From contig CM043944.1 of assembly GCA_014529385.2 (NCBI GenBank), positions 86,825,884 through 86,889,883 on the forward strand: 64,000 bases of DNA, written 5' to 3'. The notes beneath the pieces are model-generated. The model did no database searches, had not been told where the DNA came from, and saw nothing but the letters and a program-made list of their open reading frames with translations. The stretch is from Adiantum capillus-veneris. Its lineage: Eukaryota > Streptophyta > Polypodiopsida > Polypodiales > Pteridaceae. The translations under genes were made by a program, and so were the position numbers. Shown one piece after another: positions 42,966 through 54,948 of this stretch (position 1 is the first letter of the stretch; the number at the start of each line of letters is the position of its first letter).

Positions 42966-44029
42966 GATGCCTCAACCAAAAAGCAAAAACTTTAACGGGT
43001 CCTTTTTTAAAATTAAAAAACAACGATTTTACTCAAATTTTAGAATGTATCTTTGTGCTCTGAGTCTTATCTTTTTCACTCTCTTTCGCTCTTTTACTTC
43101 TTCCCATAGTGACGTGTTCCCTTTTTGCTAGTGAAAAATCTCTTATATTTTTTATAAGAATAAAATAAAGAATGAAAATGTTTGATTTGTGAGTGTTCGC
43201 AACATTCAAGAAGAGTCATGAGTGCCAGTGGTGGGTTCTTGAAAAATGTGAAGGATCCCATGTGGCATATGTGGAGAGAGTAAGTATGGTCCATGGGCTT
43301 TATTATATATTTCCTTACGTCTCTCTCTCTCTCTCTCTCTCTGCGTATTTTTAATTGGGAGAAAGGTTAGCGGGCACATCGTTGCTACAAGAACGCTCTC
43401 AAGAAAATGATGAAACACCATATCATGATCTGGTTAAGCTCGAGAGTTGAGAGATAAGCAAAGCTTTTAATCTCTCTCTCTCTCTCCAAGTTTTGCTCTT
43501 TGCCGAGTCTGCTCCTCCTCACTTATCTCGACTTTCTTTCCATAGAAATGGTCGTGAGAGGACGACGCACACACGAGGCAAACACTAGGATAGAACAATA
43601 TGGACCTTGTCGCATGAAGCTGCCTTGCAGCTCTCCGGCGGAGTCCTGCCCCATTTCCCGGTTATCGTCAATGATCATCATTACCAAGTAATCATAGGTC
43701 AACTACTTGGTAACACGGTCGTGAAAACGGAGAAGCTTCGTGAGCAAGGCGGCAGCTCTTCCTCACCCATGGTGATCAGAGATCAAATCCAATCTCATGA
43801 CTTTTGAGGGGATGCTTCCAAACTATTTCATTTTCCCAGGTGACGTGACCTTAGTCAAACGAGCTATGATGGAAATATCCTCTCTCTATGCTACCTGCTA
43901 GTAACCTGGTGAATAGTAGGATAGCGCACAACGCAACCAGGCCAAATGGTGCGGGCAAACCACGAGAGACAAAACACTGCAGCACTGTACAGCGAGGGAT
44001 ATGGCAAGCGACCAGGTGCACTGGCTAGT
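42966..44029. other. Intergenic stretch, weak coding-like frames only
   Basis: (CT)n tracts at 43318-43341 and 43470-43486. A frame at 43607-43807 (SGGVLPHFPVIVNDHHYQ, VIIGQLLGNTVV) is not recognised and has no supporting context. Confidence 0.45.
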
Positions 44030-44084
44030 CCTCGTCTATATGTAACACGGGGTCCAACTCAAGGGATCAAAGGTGGGAGTGAAA
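44030..44084 (+). repeat. 55-bp repeat, inverted copy at 49075-49129
   Basis: CCTCGTCTATATGTAACACG through AAAGGTGGGAGTGAAA. It matches the reverse complement of 49075-49129 with one mismatch. It may be part of a dispersed element in two orientations or of a large inverted structure about 5 kb across. Confidence 0.8.
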
Positions 44085-44599
44085 TCAGTCGTTGATTTTT
44101 TTAAGGCCTACCAAATATTGGGTGCAGGCGAAAAGGGAAGGCTCTGTGCAGGTTAATTATTTACGCCGAAAAAGGCCTGTACTAGCGAAAGCGACGCGAG
44201 GCAAGGACTAACCTGTGCAAGGAGAGAAAGTGGCGCAGCTGCAAGAGACCTATGTGTGCCAGAGCGCGCCTTGACTCCAACTGGCCCTTGCGCGGCACTA
44301 GCAAATTACACACAGTCTCTACAGGTGTTCGAGCTGTGTCGAGATTACTGCGCAGAGATAGCACCTTCAGAGTCAATCACAAGGGGAGGCCACACAATTG
44401 CAATGGCGCCCAGGGGCTGGTTTCGCATACTAAAGCAGGTTTAGGAAGTATGCTCAGCCTCCCATCAAGCTTTCAGCATTGACATGGTGAGCTTGTCTGC
44501 GTTTGCCTGCTTCGATCACTTTTTGGCATGTCAGTTTTCAGCAAGGCAAAGATCTTGCCTCAACTCACACACAGTCATGCAGGTTTAGGGCTTTTCTCT

Positions 44600-44688
44600 G
44601 GTTATCTGTGTCGAGATTACTGCGCAGGCGGGTTATCTGTGTTGAGATTACTTCGCAGACAGGTTATCTGTGTCGAGATTACTGCGCA
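44600..44688 (+). repeat. 31-bp tandem repeat (three units)
   Basis: GGTTATCTGTGTCGAGATTA plus CTGCGCA at 44600, 44631 and 44662. The core CGAGATTACTGCGCA also occurs alone near 44339, and related strings occur at 44880 and 49012. Confidence 0.88.
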
Positions 44689-45199
44689 AGGTAGGGGTTT
44701 TATAGCACGTACAGAGCATCACGGGGAGGTGTTCGAGCAGTTATTGATTCTCTGATGTGCTTAGTTTACTGCACAGACATGTCCGATTTCAACATTGCAG
44801 GGATGTTATAGCATGTACAATGCGCAGCATGCAGGTGTTTGAGCAGCTATGTGGTCTCTGATGTGCTGAGTTTACTGCGCATACTGCCGAGATTACATTA
44901 TTGACACAATCTCCAGCGAGCTGTTGTGTTAGAGAATGGGGTGCTCATCTTTTTGTGAGGGCATCGTGGGTGTTTTTGAGAGAGAATGGCATTGTGAAGG
45001 TTTCTGAACTGAATTGAGTTTTTGCAAAATAGAGAGAATCGTTTTCAAGGAGGTGACAAGGTCCACGCCCAGCTTGACGTGATGATTGCTTACAAACGAG
45101 CTCTCTGTACATGGGCTCAATGGGTCGATAGGCATGTAGATCCACATGAAACGGGTGTCTTTTTTCGGACGTACTCTCCGTAGCATTTCAGGTAAAGGA

Positions 45200-47780
45200 C
45201 AGGGATTGCACTAGCTATTTTGCAGTGTGACTTCTGATAGGTGCAAAGCCATCTTAATCATTTCTATTCAAGATGGCTTAATCTTCTTTCCTGCTTGCAG
45301 GGGAGGGCGATGGAATTCGGGCGGGCATTGTGAAGACAAGACAGAGCCAGCAAACGACAAGTCTGATCTGCCCACATATCCAAATGAGATGCGAGCTCTA
45401 GAAGAAGTCTTGGGAATGATAAAAGTACATGTTCATGTGCTCGACGTTATGAAGCTCTCCGCATACAGAAAGGATGCACATCTGAGTGTCTATTGGCATC
45501 CTCAACAACTGAATGTGCGGCAGCAAGATTGCGGCCATTGGTGGTTACCGGGGGTTGCGAACATCTAGAATGAGCTCTTGTACTATTCAATCACCTTGGC
45601 TCCCTAGAATTTGTATGTCACAGCACATGCCGTTTGCTAATCGTGCATTGTGCACCATTGCTTGGGAAGAAAAGGAAATAGCATCTCTTTGATGCTGCCC
45701 AAGGGATGTATGTATAGCATCCCTTCAGGAAGTGAGGAATGTGGTAGCTTCATGACGCTGTGGAATCAATACGTATAGCATTGCTTGAGCAACATGTCTC
45801 ATGGAAACGACACCTCTTTCACGAAGCCGGGATAGCACCGTAGGCTCTGGCTTTTGTGGTGCCCAGAGTTGGAGAAAATCAGCATTCCATACTACACCTG
45901 ATATACAGAGGATTGCACCAAAGGCTGCATTCCTTAACCAAATTTTGGACCAGGCCTTGTTCTGAAAGCTGCATAACTGGTCACCAATAAGGCTTATTTA
46001 GTAAATAAGTGATTTTCATCAGCATGCCATATGTGAGCAGTGGAAAGCACAAAATCAGATATGTATATATGTTTATCAACACCACACCTTGAACCATTGT
46101 TTGCTTTGTAACGTCTTTTTAATGCAATGGGTTTGAGGTGAGAGGTTGAACCCAACACCTTGCACAGCACTTGTGCATTCCTTTTTGAGTAAGTTATGCC
46201 TCTACTATGCTGCCTTTGTCGTTGTGTAGGTTGCGTTGGAGTGCACTTAGATACCAAATACATCTTCAAATCGCTCTCTAATTTGATTGAAGCAAACTCT
46301 TTGCCACGTACAGTGACTAAATAAATGAATCACGTTAGTGGTGTTTGTATGGTTTCTTTCTAGGAATATACACATTATCATGCACATGATCAAGAATCCT
46401 ATCTTGCAAATCTCTTTAACTTATGGCAATTATTGAACTAACAATCTCCCCACAATCAAAGAGATTTTGACCTTTCCACTTTAGTATCTATCAATTTATT
46501 AGCTAAGTATGGTGAAGTAAACCTTGGAGCAACATGATGGACCACATTGCGACTAGATAAGAAGCAATGGCCTCCTTAAAAGGACATCTAACAAGAAAGG
46601 TACAATAACATTAGCCTTGCTAGCAAAAAGTCACTTGTATGCCTTTAAGGGACTTTGGTAAGATATTTTTTTTGTATTATTACGATGTCCAAAACAAAAA
46701 CCCTTTAAAGGAAACATGTCCAATCGACAACATAAGTACAACTAATAGCAACAAAAGAAATGAAGTATAAAATTGTTATTCCATGGCAATTACTTATCTA
46801 AATTCTTTCAAAGGTAGGCCAAATAATGCTTGAGCAGGCTCAAGCTCCTTTGAAAACTCCTTATGTGAATATTTAACAGAGTTGCTAGACTTGTGCAATA
46901 CCTACATAGGACTAATGACATTTGCAATTGCTTTAGTTGATTTCTATTTGAGAGTATGAAGATAAAGGATGGTGCATTCAACAAAGGGGTATGTGCATTG
47001 ATAAAGGCATTGTGTCGTGCTCATGATAATAAGTGACATCGTAAGGAACATATCCTTGTAACTGTGTCATAATTTCTCATGAAATAAGCCCTCTCATCAA
47101 TACTAGGGGAGCACACTAATACTAAGTTGGCAATAGAAACCTATTTAAGGTACCATAAAATCTTATAACACTTTCAAGGGCTTAGGGTAAAAATTGATTA
47201 AATATTAATATACAAGGATTTGCATGGTTTAGTCAGTGCATGATGTGAGTGTTCCTATGCTTTATTACTGCATTCTTGACTCATTCTATCCATATGTGCA
47301 TCCTCGTGTGTATATAAGACCAAGAAAGCGCTTGCCCCAAGCAATTATATCGGAGTCAATGACGTAGTTGGCTTGAAGATCCAAGGTAGATGAACAAACA
47401 AGCACGTGGGATGGATTGGTTCTCAACACTTGTAGGAGCAAAGCTACCATGAAGACCAAAGGTGACAAGACACAACCCTATATGCTATGTAGAGATGCCA
47501 AGGATAGACATCGCACCATGAAAGCACAAATCAAGAAAGAAGATAGTCTAGTCAAGCTAGAAGAAAGCCACAACAATCAAAGTCCTATACTTCTAAAAAA
47601 CAATCAAACATGAAGCAAAGATCGGTTTTGACATTTCAAAACTAATTTAGTTATGAACGAGAATTATGCCATAGCTACTATTATTTGTGTGTTGCAAAGT
47701 TGAGATAGCGTTTCACCCTGAGAGTACTAAGTAGTTCACTACTCAGATTGATTTCAAGGGTTGCAAGGCTAGATTGACAT
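45200..47780. other. Gene-poor stretch
   Basis: A 113-codon frame at 45227-45568 has no recognised domain. The rest is AT-rich with many stops. Nothing else can be supported. Confidence 0.45.
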
Positions 47781-47799
47781 CAAACCTACAAGAATATAA

Positions 47800-48610
47800 C
47801 TATGGACAATGGTAGTGAAAGGGATGGTACAAGGTTGTAGCTGATGCGTTAAGTTGCATGCTAGAAATCCATGCTCTTTTTTACAGAGATTATGAGTCAA
47901 TTTTGACATATCTTTGCGAGACTTGTGAGCATGATTAGTCATATGATAAGGTGCATATTCATGTAAGAATGTAAGATCTCTCTTACACTAGAGAGAGTGT
48001 TATAGATGACTCCACATGTAGTTCCACTTTATTGAGTGATGAATTGCAGTTATGAGTTTTTTTCTATCAAAGATGGGTACTTGCTTCACAAGGGGAGAGT
48101 ATGTGGACTCTCGTACATAGACTAAGTGCTAGATTCTTTTTGAGTCACAATAGCCCAAGTGTAGGTCATTTGGTACTAGAAGACATGCACGCCAATTCTA
48201 TAGGCAAGTTTTGCATTAGAATATGTGTTTTTGAAAGTGTCGAGCAACGAAGGCAAAGTTTCATAAGGTGGGTTGGACTCTTGCATTGCTTAGAGATCCC
48301 TAATATGGGAGAGCAATTCTATGGATTTTTATGGTTGGTCTACTTGCTTCAAATTGCAATCAAAATTCAAGGTAGACCACTTGACAAAGATGTGTCCTCT
48401 TAATCTTACTAAGATGGTGCTCAAGGCTTTATAATTAGCAAGGTGTCAGAACAAGGGTAGGACCAAGGGGGGGCACTGTCCCTAGGCACGACTGGCTAAG
48501 AATGGCTTAGGAGTTCATAAAAATAGGTTAGGATGCTTATAAGAAGATACAAGGGGTGGAGAATATCATTCTTGGTCCCCTAACTTCTTCAGTGGTATCA
48601 TAGCTATAAA
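47800..48610 (+). pseudogene. Decayed Ty3-type RNase H/integrase fragment
   Basis: Read through stops, the plus strand gives KVVADALSCM (the RNase H exit motif VVADALSR) and later HNSPSVGHLVLEDM, resembling the integrase zinc H-x-H region. LLHCLEIPNM follows, where LLQPLPIP is usual. The spacing fits Ty3 pol. No LTRs are found near it. It is much older than G1. Confidence 0.5.
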
Positions 48611-48664
48611 GATTTTTGGAGAAAGGTGGTCGTGGAGAGACAACCACTTTTTACATGTGCATGG

Positions 48665-48667
<3 letters not shown>

Positions 48668-48710
<43 letters not shown>
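48668..48710 (+). repeat. (CT)n microsatellite
   Basis: An uninterrupted CT run of about 43 bp. Confidence 0.95.
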
Positions 48711-48713
<3 letters not shown>

Positions 48714-49074
48714 TCATGATTGAGGGTGATTGGATAAAAAAGCACACTTCTTTGCGTCCGTGAGTGTGAATGTTACTGTGTGTGTGTGCCAAGATTACAC
48801 ACAGTGTGCCAAGATTACATACAATGTGGGTTTCTGCATTACTTTGATGTGAGTCGAAAGTTAGACTCTTTAAAGTAAGATGAGTGAATGCGGAGCATAC
48901 TTGCAAGAGTCATAAATGAAAGAATCTACTTTAAGCTCGACTTCAATGCACAAATAAAAGGCATCGTGCCATGCTGCCGAAAGTTATGACTGTGCCGAGA
49001 TCACTTTTTGTGTCGAGATTACAATTGCATGGCGCCGAAAAAATCCACGGTCTTCATTGAATCTTGATCCTACT

Positions 49075-49129
49075 TTTCACTCCCACCTTTGATACCTTGA
49101 GTTGGACCCCGTGTTACATATAGACGAGG
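49075..49129 (-). repeat. 55-bp repeat, inverted copy of 44030-44084
   Basis: Reverse complement of the left copy with one mismatch. TGTCGAGATTAC-type strings lie about 60 bp away, as they do near the left copy. Confidence 0.8.
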
Positions 49130-49939
49130 CTGGCCGGTGTCGTTTGCAGTGTTCGTCCACCGACCTCTTGCACCATCCCTTCTCCTTATGATAGCCACTC
49201 GTTTGTCTCTATATTTTGCACTCCCAAAATATCGCATGCTACCATCATTTGCTCACTATACATCGCAACCTAACATGCTCACACAACTAGTGGCTCGACG
49301 ATAAGGTGGTGCAGGAAAAATGGTAGGAGGAGAGCTCATGGTGGTGCTCCACACAACATGTTGCACGTGAGGATGCCGGATCATAGAGAGCATGTGCAGC
49401 TCAGGGCCGCTTGGAGGTGGGCAGAGGCCCTGATCGGTGGTGAGGGCAGGTAGGCCATTTTTAGGGAGGCGAGGTGCTCAGGGCATTGAGTCCCTGGCTA
49501 GTTGGGGGCGGTGGGCATGGAGCTTGGGTGGCTTTCTATTTAGCAATTTGGCACCCCCTTGATCAGCTTGTCAAATGCAGCGATGGAGTCCGCAATTAAA
49601 TTAAAGCATCTGGGTATCCCTTACTGCTTAATGGGCGTTAGAAAAAGAAAATGAGTTCGTCGACTCTCTTCCTCTTGTCAAGTCGACCTCGAGGCTCTTC
49701 GCCTTCTACCCTCCTCGCATCCTCCTGTCATATTCCTACCCCCCACCCCCACCTTCCAACCCAAACCCTCAATTTGGCTTGTAGATCAAAGCACCGCCAA
49801 AGCACGATACCTTTCTTCAGGCAATGCTGAAGCCCTAAAATCTCTCACCAAGGTCAGCATCTTGCTCAAGGCCACATGCCTTCAAGGATAATGCATCACC
49901 AGAGAAAGACGTTCCCTTTGCATCTGTGTACCCCATAAA

Positions 49940-49984
<45 letters not shown>

Positions 49985-51070
49985 CCCTCTCTCTCCACCT
50001 CCAAGGCTTCTTGTAAGTGCATTGGTGACTCCCTTTCATCTCATTTCTTACATTGCTAGGACATAAATGTATAGCCTCTACAGATTTCTCCATAAATTTG
50101 GCTTTGTTATCCTTGCAGTTTCACCTTGCATTAATATGCACACCTCTTCCCCATTGTACTATGGATGGATGTCCTGTAGAACCAGCTGCTGCCCACTGCT
50201 CATAGAGATTTTTGGCCACCTGAAATGGCATGTAGCTTTACTTGATACTGAAGTGGGCGCTCCGTGGTGCATTTGCGCTTCTGTGTTGCACATTGACCTA
50301 CAATTTCTTGCTTGCACCCACTTCAAGAAAAACTCTGCACATTAGTATGAAGCAGAGAAAAGGTGTGCACACCCTCCCCTTCACTCGCATCTGCACTACA
50401 GGTTGCAGCTATTAACAGGGCAGCCAAGGGCGCACCACAGTAGGACAAGCATCACCTGTCAATGGCATCATTTGTGCCCTTTGTGCTCGTTTGTGCGGGT
50501 AGGGTAGCAACCCTCTTTTCTCTTTGATAGTCCATTGTACGCCTCATGTTCTTTCCATCTATGTCTGTATGCATGAAGGGTCTCCCCCTCTCACTCTGCC
50601 TCTTGTGTTTGTAGACGACCCTACTCCTATGCGCTATGGCGCCTCTTCCAAGGATTCCCATGGATTTCAGTCACTCCATTGCAGCACATCAATGAATTCA
50701 TAGCTCGCTAGACAAAATCTCACTGTCTACGTGCATCTTTCACAACATAATCAAACCGCCAACTCGCCAATGGTTGTTCGTGCCCATAGACAACATACCC
50801 AAAGCTTCCAGTCGCTCATAGACAGTTTGCAGTAATGTGATAGGTTTTGGAGCTGCTTGAGAGCTCCCCTCTTTTGAAAAAATTAACGACATATCTTATT
50901 TTATTGAAAACTCCTATGTGCTAGCTTTTGTTGATGTAAAGCTTTACTGCGCACGGCACAAACTAGGCCAGACATGCATAGACGAAGCAGTGCCACATGG
51001 CACATACTGTCGTGAGGCAGGGCTCGCAAATGAGATGATTCCATCAAGCGCGGTCAAATGAGACGGGAAA

Positions 51071-51121
<51 letters not shown>

Positions 51122-52494
51122 AGTTTCCTACTACGTTAAAATTCTCTTCTTCTTCTGCTTCTCCTCCATGTGCATCTCTCCTCTTTTATCCTCTGCCTAC
51201 ACCCCTCTCTGTGCCATCCCCTAGCTTTGCCAACCAAGACCTCCCTTGCCCCAACTGTAGGGACTCCGCTGTTGTGAGGTAGCGTTTCTGAATCTCAGTG
51301 GCATTTTACACGTGACTGATACAAACAACCGTGCTGGAGTTCAACATCTTTGTATCCATCTGAGTTTGAACCTATCTCAGCACAGCTTCAGGATCCTCCC
51401 CAACGTGCAAGGGCTTTTTACACACAACCCACAAGTATAAGTTATAACGGAAGGGACCGATCACCGCCAAGCAAGACGGACGAGATACACACTTGTCAGA
51501 GAGAGAGAGAGAGAGAGAGAGAGCACATGCCGGTCCTCCAAAATCATCACAGAAGGCTCCTTGGTCCTTGAGCAACTCAATGCCACCTATACCTCTAGGA
51601 TCTACCATGTCATTAAACTTCCCTCACAAAATCAGTGACACATACTCGGGGCATCTCTCTGTCTCTCTCTCCCTCTCTCTCCCCTCCACGTGCATGTCAT
51701 CTCTCCCTTTTTTTTCTCTTCAAAGCTTTCGATTCAAACTTCAATATCAAAGCAGATTATGCCCCTTAATGAAGCACGTCAAAAACATTCGCCTTAATTC
51801 AAACGTTGGCACTACCTACTACTTGCTACTAGCTTTTGCACCACATATACTAATTTGATAGATTCGATTTCAAAGCAATTGGAATTTCTCAACTAGAAGC
51901 AAAAGGCATCGGAATCTATTCCTATATGGCTCCATGTCCACCTATGCACACCGCTATCTCGCAAACCCAAATGCCTCGCCCTCTTATTGTGTCTGCAACA
52001 CAATGGATGATCCTCGTGTGGCCCTCTCTACCCTGTACCTCCCACAAACACCCTCCTCTAGCTTCCCCTGCCCTCTTGTACGTCAGTGATGGAGTGATGA
52101 TACGCAACACACCATGCTTTGGTAAGCAATCACGTATAATCTGCCTCTCACTAGACCTTTGCTTGATGCGTGAAACAACAAAAAAAAAAACTCTCTTCTT
52201 GTTCGTGTGATAGCGCATGGCATCTCACTCTCTCCCCACCTTGCTCTTTAGTTTAATTTTTTATTTTGTCAAACATTAGTTTATATAAAGAGAATGTGAT
52301 TATGATACTCTCTTTATTTTGGAAGTTCAGCATCATCGTTAGACACAACAAAAATTTGTAGTTGATTTGTTGTAGGTATGTTTAATCAATTGTGGACCTC
52401 GTGATTTTATCACTTGTTTCTATCAAGGATTTTTTTTTTCTAGCTTAGAGACCCAATATTTTCTTCTTCCCTCAAAATATCATGAGCATCTATA

Positions 52495-52534
<40 letters not shown>

Positions 52535-53064
52535 CTATCACTAAATCAATTTTAAAAGTAGACGCGTAGAAACTCTTGCTTATATAATTAATAATGGGGA
52601 TCCAACAAATTGAATTTTCTTCTTTAAATGCATACTATGGTAACGTGTAAGTGTGAGTGTACCTTTTGTTTTCAAGCACTCTTCCCATTGCATCACGTAC
52701 TTTTAAATTTACCTTTGAGGAATAAGGATATGCATGCATGGTGATGTAACACACCACACCGCCCACTACGCCTTGTCGGGAGCCACCATGGAACCCCACA
52801 TAAAATTTTACATAAGAGTCATAGAGAATGATCAAGAGACTTGGCAACTAGATGACTTCCTTGTTGGTCTGTTTTACCAACCAAGTATACATGGAGATGG
52901 CTTTGCATGTGATGATTTTACATGTATTGTTGCTTTTGGTGCTTAGTCTTTCAAGGACACTAACCACAAGTTCCTTGTTACACCTAGAGTTCCTGCTTAG
53001 GTGGTGGTCACGCGAGGCTTAGTTGTCACTAAGCCTCGACCACTTATAACATGTGTAGGGATGG
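49130..53064. other. Intergenic stretch with microsatellites
   Basis: No gene is recognised; the open frames are short and without domains. Simple repeats lie at 49948-49981 (GA), 51071-51119 (CT then CA), 51498-51523 (GA), 51655-51681 (CT-rich) and 52493-52534 (CT then CA). Confidence 0.55.
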
Positions 53065-53151
53065 CACTACAAGAGGCTATTCATATTAGCGACGCTCACA
53101 CAGCGACGCTCAAAAAAAAAATTCTCGGCGTCGCTAAAAAAATAACAGAGA
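53065..53151 (+). repeat. CACTA-2 5' terminal inverted repeat and subterminal motifs
   Basis: CACTACAAGAGG, followed by TAGCGACGCTCA repeats and GCGTCGCTA in inverted form. Confidence 0.85.
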
Positions 53152-53192
53152 GCGCCCAAAAACTCAGATCTTAGATCTGAGTTTTTCGGCGC
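53152..53192 (+). repeat. CACTA-2 5' subterminal palindrome
   Basis: AAAAACTCAGATCT and AGATCTGAGTTTTT separated by one T, extended outward by GCGCC/GGCGC across a C-C mismatch. This gives a 41-base near-perfect palindrome 87 bp from the element end. Confidence 0.9.
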
Positions 53193-53216
53193 CCTCAAGC
53201 AAGGAGTAGGTAACGC

Positions 53217-53217
53217 T

Positions 53218-53266
<49 letters not shown>

Positions 53267-53405
53267 CTCCACACACACACGAGGAGAGGAAGGAGAGCCA
53301 GGTATGCTCCTTCCCTCTCCTCACTCTCATGTTCCCTTCCCCTCTTTCTCTCTCCCTCTCTCTCTCTCTCTCACACATACATACACACACACACACATAG
53401 TGTTT

Positions 53406-53446
<41 letters not shown>

Positions 53447-53672
53447 AACATAAACAAAAACGCACACACATACATAAACAAAGAATGCACACACACATTG
53501 AGAGAGGAAAAGAGAGAGAGAGCATGCATAAACAAAAAACGCACACATTGAGAGAGGAAAAGAGAGAGAGAACATGCATAAACAAAAAACGCACACATTG
53601 AGAGAGGAAAAGAGAGAGAAAACATGCATAAACAAAAAAACGCACACACATTGAGAGAGAAAGAGAGAGAAA
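53217..53672 (+). repeat. Compound microsatellite and 50-bp minisatellite
   Basis: (CT)n, (CA)n and (GA)n blocks. From about 53473 to 53670 there are units of exactly 50 bp (CATGCATAAAC at 53523, 53573 and 53623) containing ACGCACACATTGAGAGAGG. It lies at the same place in the element as the block in CACTA-1. Confidence 0.9.
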
Positions 53673-53723
53673 CTAATTTAACGTCGTAGGAAACTAATTA
53701 AAATTAAAAGACCTAAAGATCTA

Positions 53724-53803
53724 GCCGACGAGGAGTTGAACTCAAGACCTATTATTCAAGAGGGAAATGGCATAACCAATCTATCATACTTGGCATGGGT
53801 GAT
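53724..53803 (-). repeat. tRNA-like SINE fragment (tentative)
   Basis: On the minus strand TAGATTGGTTATGCC resembles an A box and GAGTTCAACTCC (53732-53743) a B box. A related minus-strand sequence is at 62669-62739. It could instead be a chance match within a dispersed repeat. Confidence 0.35.
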
Positions 53804-53860
53804 AGAAAGGTTATACCATTTATCTCTTTTTATTGGCACACACATCCACACACGCGCACA

Positions 53861-53960
53861 CACACAAGAAGAAGAGAGTTATAACGTCATAGGAACCTAT
53901 CCTAAAAGACGTTAAAGATTAGGTTAGATGTAGATTTATGTTAAATTAGATTTAGGTTTA
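53861..53960 (+). repeat. Direct repeat left of captured fragment
   Basis: About 100 bp from CACACAAGAAGAAGAGAG to ATTTAGGTTTA, matching 54571-54670 at a constant offset of 710 bp. It contains TAACGTC and GACGTTA facing each other. Confidence 0.85.
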
Positions 53961-54062
53961 TTTAAGTTAAATTAGATTAGATTTAGGTTTATTTTTAGTT
54001 AGATTTACGTTTATTTACGCTAGATTTAGATTTTCGTTATATTAGATTAGATTTAGGTCTCC

Positions 54063-54416
54063 ATAGACTGCGATGCCTGCATGAAGCGGGTGAAGAAAGC
54101 CCTCAATGGAATATAGGGTATTGCTGCCTTCACTCATGGTGGGTCCGTCGATCCAAAAGTACTGGTGAAATGTCTTCAGAAGATAGGGAAGAAGGTGGAT
54201 CTTCAGGGCGGCAAGAGTCACTACATCCCCGACAATGACCATCTAGACAACCTCTAGTCATTCAACAGCAACTTCAAAGTTAGTAACAAGAGCAAGAACG
54301 GTCCAAAGGGCCAATTGCTGTCGTCAGATGTGGATGGAGATGAGGCAGCGTCACCGCCGGAAGTTAACTCTCACATCTTTAGTGATGAGAATGCCAACTC
54401 TTGCCGAGTTATGTGA
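54063..54416 (+). pseudogene. Captured heavy-metal-associated isoprenylated plant protein (HIPP) fragment
   Basis: Reading frame 54063-54416 gives IDCDACMKRVKKALNGI, then GGSVDPKVLVKCLQKIGKK and VDLQGG: an HMA metal-binding domain with the CXXC site (CDAC) and the VDP-LL-L-K-GKK end. The C-terminus is IFSDENANSCRVM and a stop, ending in CRVM, a CaaX prenylation box exactly as in HIPPs. Two in-frame TAG codons (54114-54116 and 54255-54257) and a shortened middle show decay. The start of the domain is missing, so only the 3' exon was captured. It lies in the sense direction of the transposase and between two direct repeats. HIPPs bind metals and act at membranes or in the nucleus. Confidence 0.8.
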
Positions 54417-54570
54417 AAAATTATGTGTTAAATCAGTTTTAAGGTTCTTATAATCACTGTTAGTTTAGTTCTTTGTTCTTAATATAACATAATTTACGTT
54501 AGATTTAGATTTATGTTATATTAGATTAGACTTAGGTTTATTTAGGTTTACCCACACACACACACACACA

Positions 54571-54670
54571 CACACAAGAAGAAGAGAGTTTTAACGTCGT
54601 AGGAAACTATCCCAAAAGACGTTAAAGAATAGGTTAGATGTAGACTTACGTTAAATTAGATTTAGGTTTA
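54571..54670 (+). repeat. Direct repeat right of captured fragment
   Basis: Matches 53861-53960 with a few substitutions and no length change. TTTAACGTC and GACGTTAAA form a 9-bp stem here. Confidence 0.85.
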
Positions 54671-54948
54671 TTTTTAGTTAGATTTACGTTTATTTAAATT
54701 TACGCTTATTTACGTTAGATTGAGTCCACGCAAGAATTACTTACGGTTTAGGATTTAGAGTTAGACGAACAGTGAAAAGATCTACTGTGAAAAGATGTTA
54801 AGATGCTGTGAAGTGCTACAGCTAAAGAAGAGGCAAAGGGGTTTTGTCCACTACATGCAGTATCATGTAGACGTGGGTCTGTAGATTTCTTGTACCCACA
54901 AATATAGGTATTGACCAATAAAGACGAGATTATAACCCGGTGGTTCTG

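Noticed and set aside
48590-48600. GTGGTATCA resembling a copia primer-binding site
   Set aside because: There is no matching LTR pair or purine tract nearby, and the 8-mer is common.
53067-53651. 194-codon minus-strand frame with CVRFLFMHVLSLF repeats
   Set aside because: The repeats come from the 50-bp minisatellite of CACTA-2; its period leaves partial openness by chance.
53930-54060. TTAGATTTAGGTTTA strings as interstitial telomere
   Set aside because: The period and sequence do not match TTTAGGG; it is a degenerate AT-rich repeat within CACTA-2.
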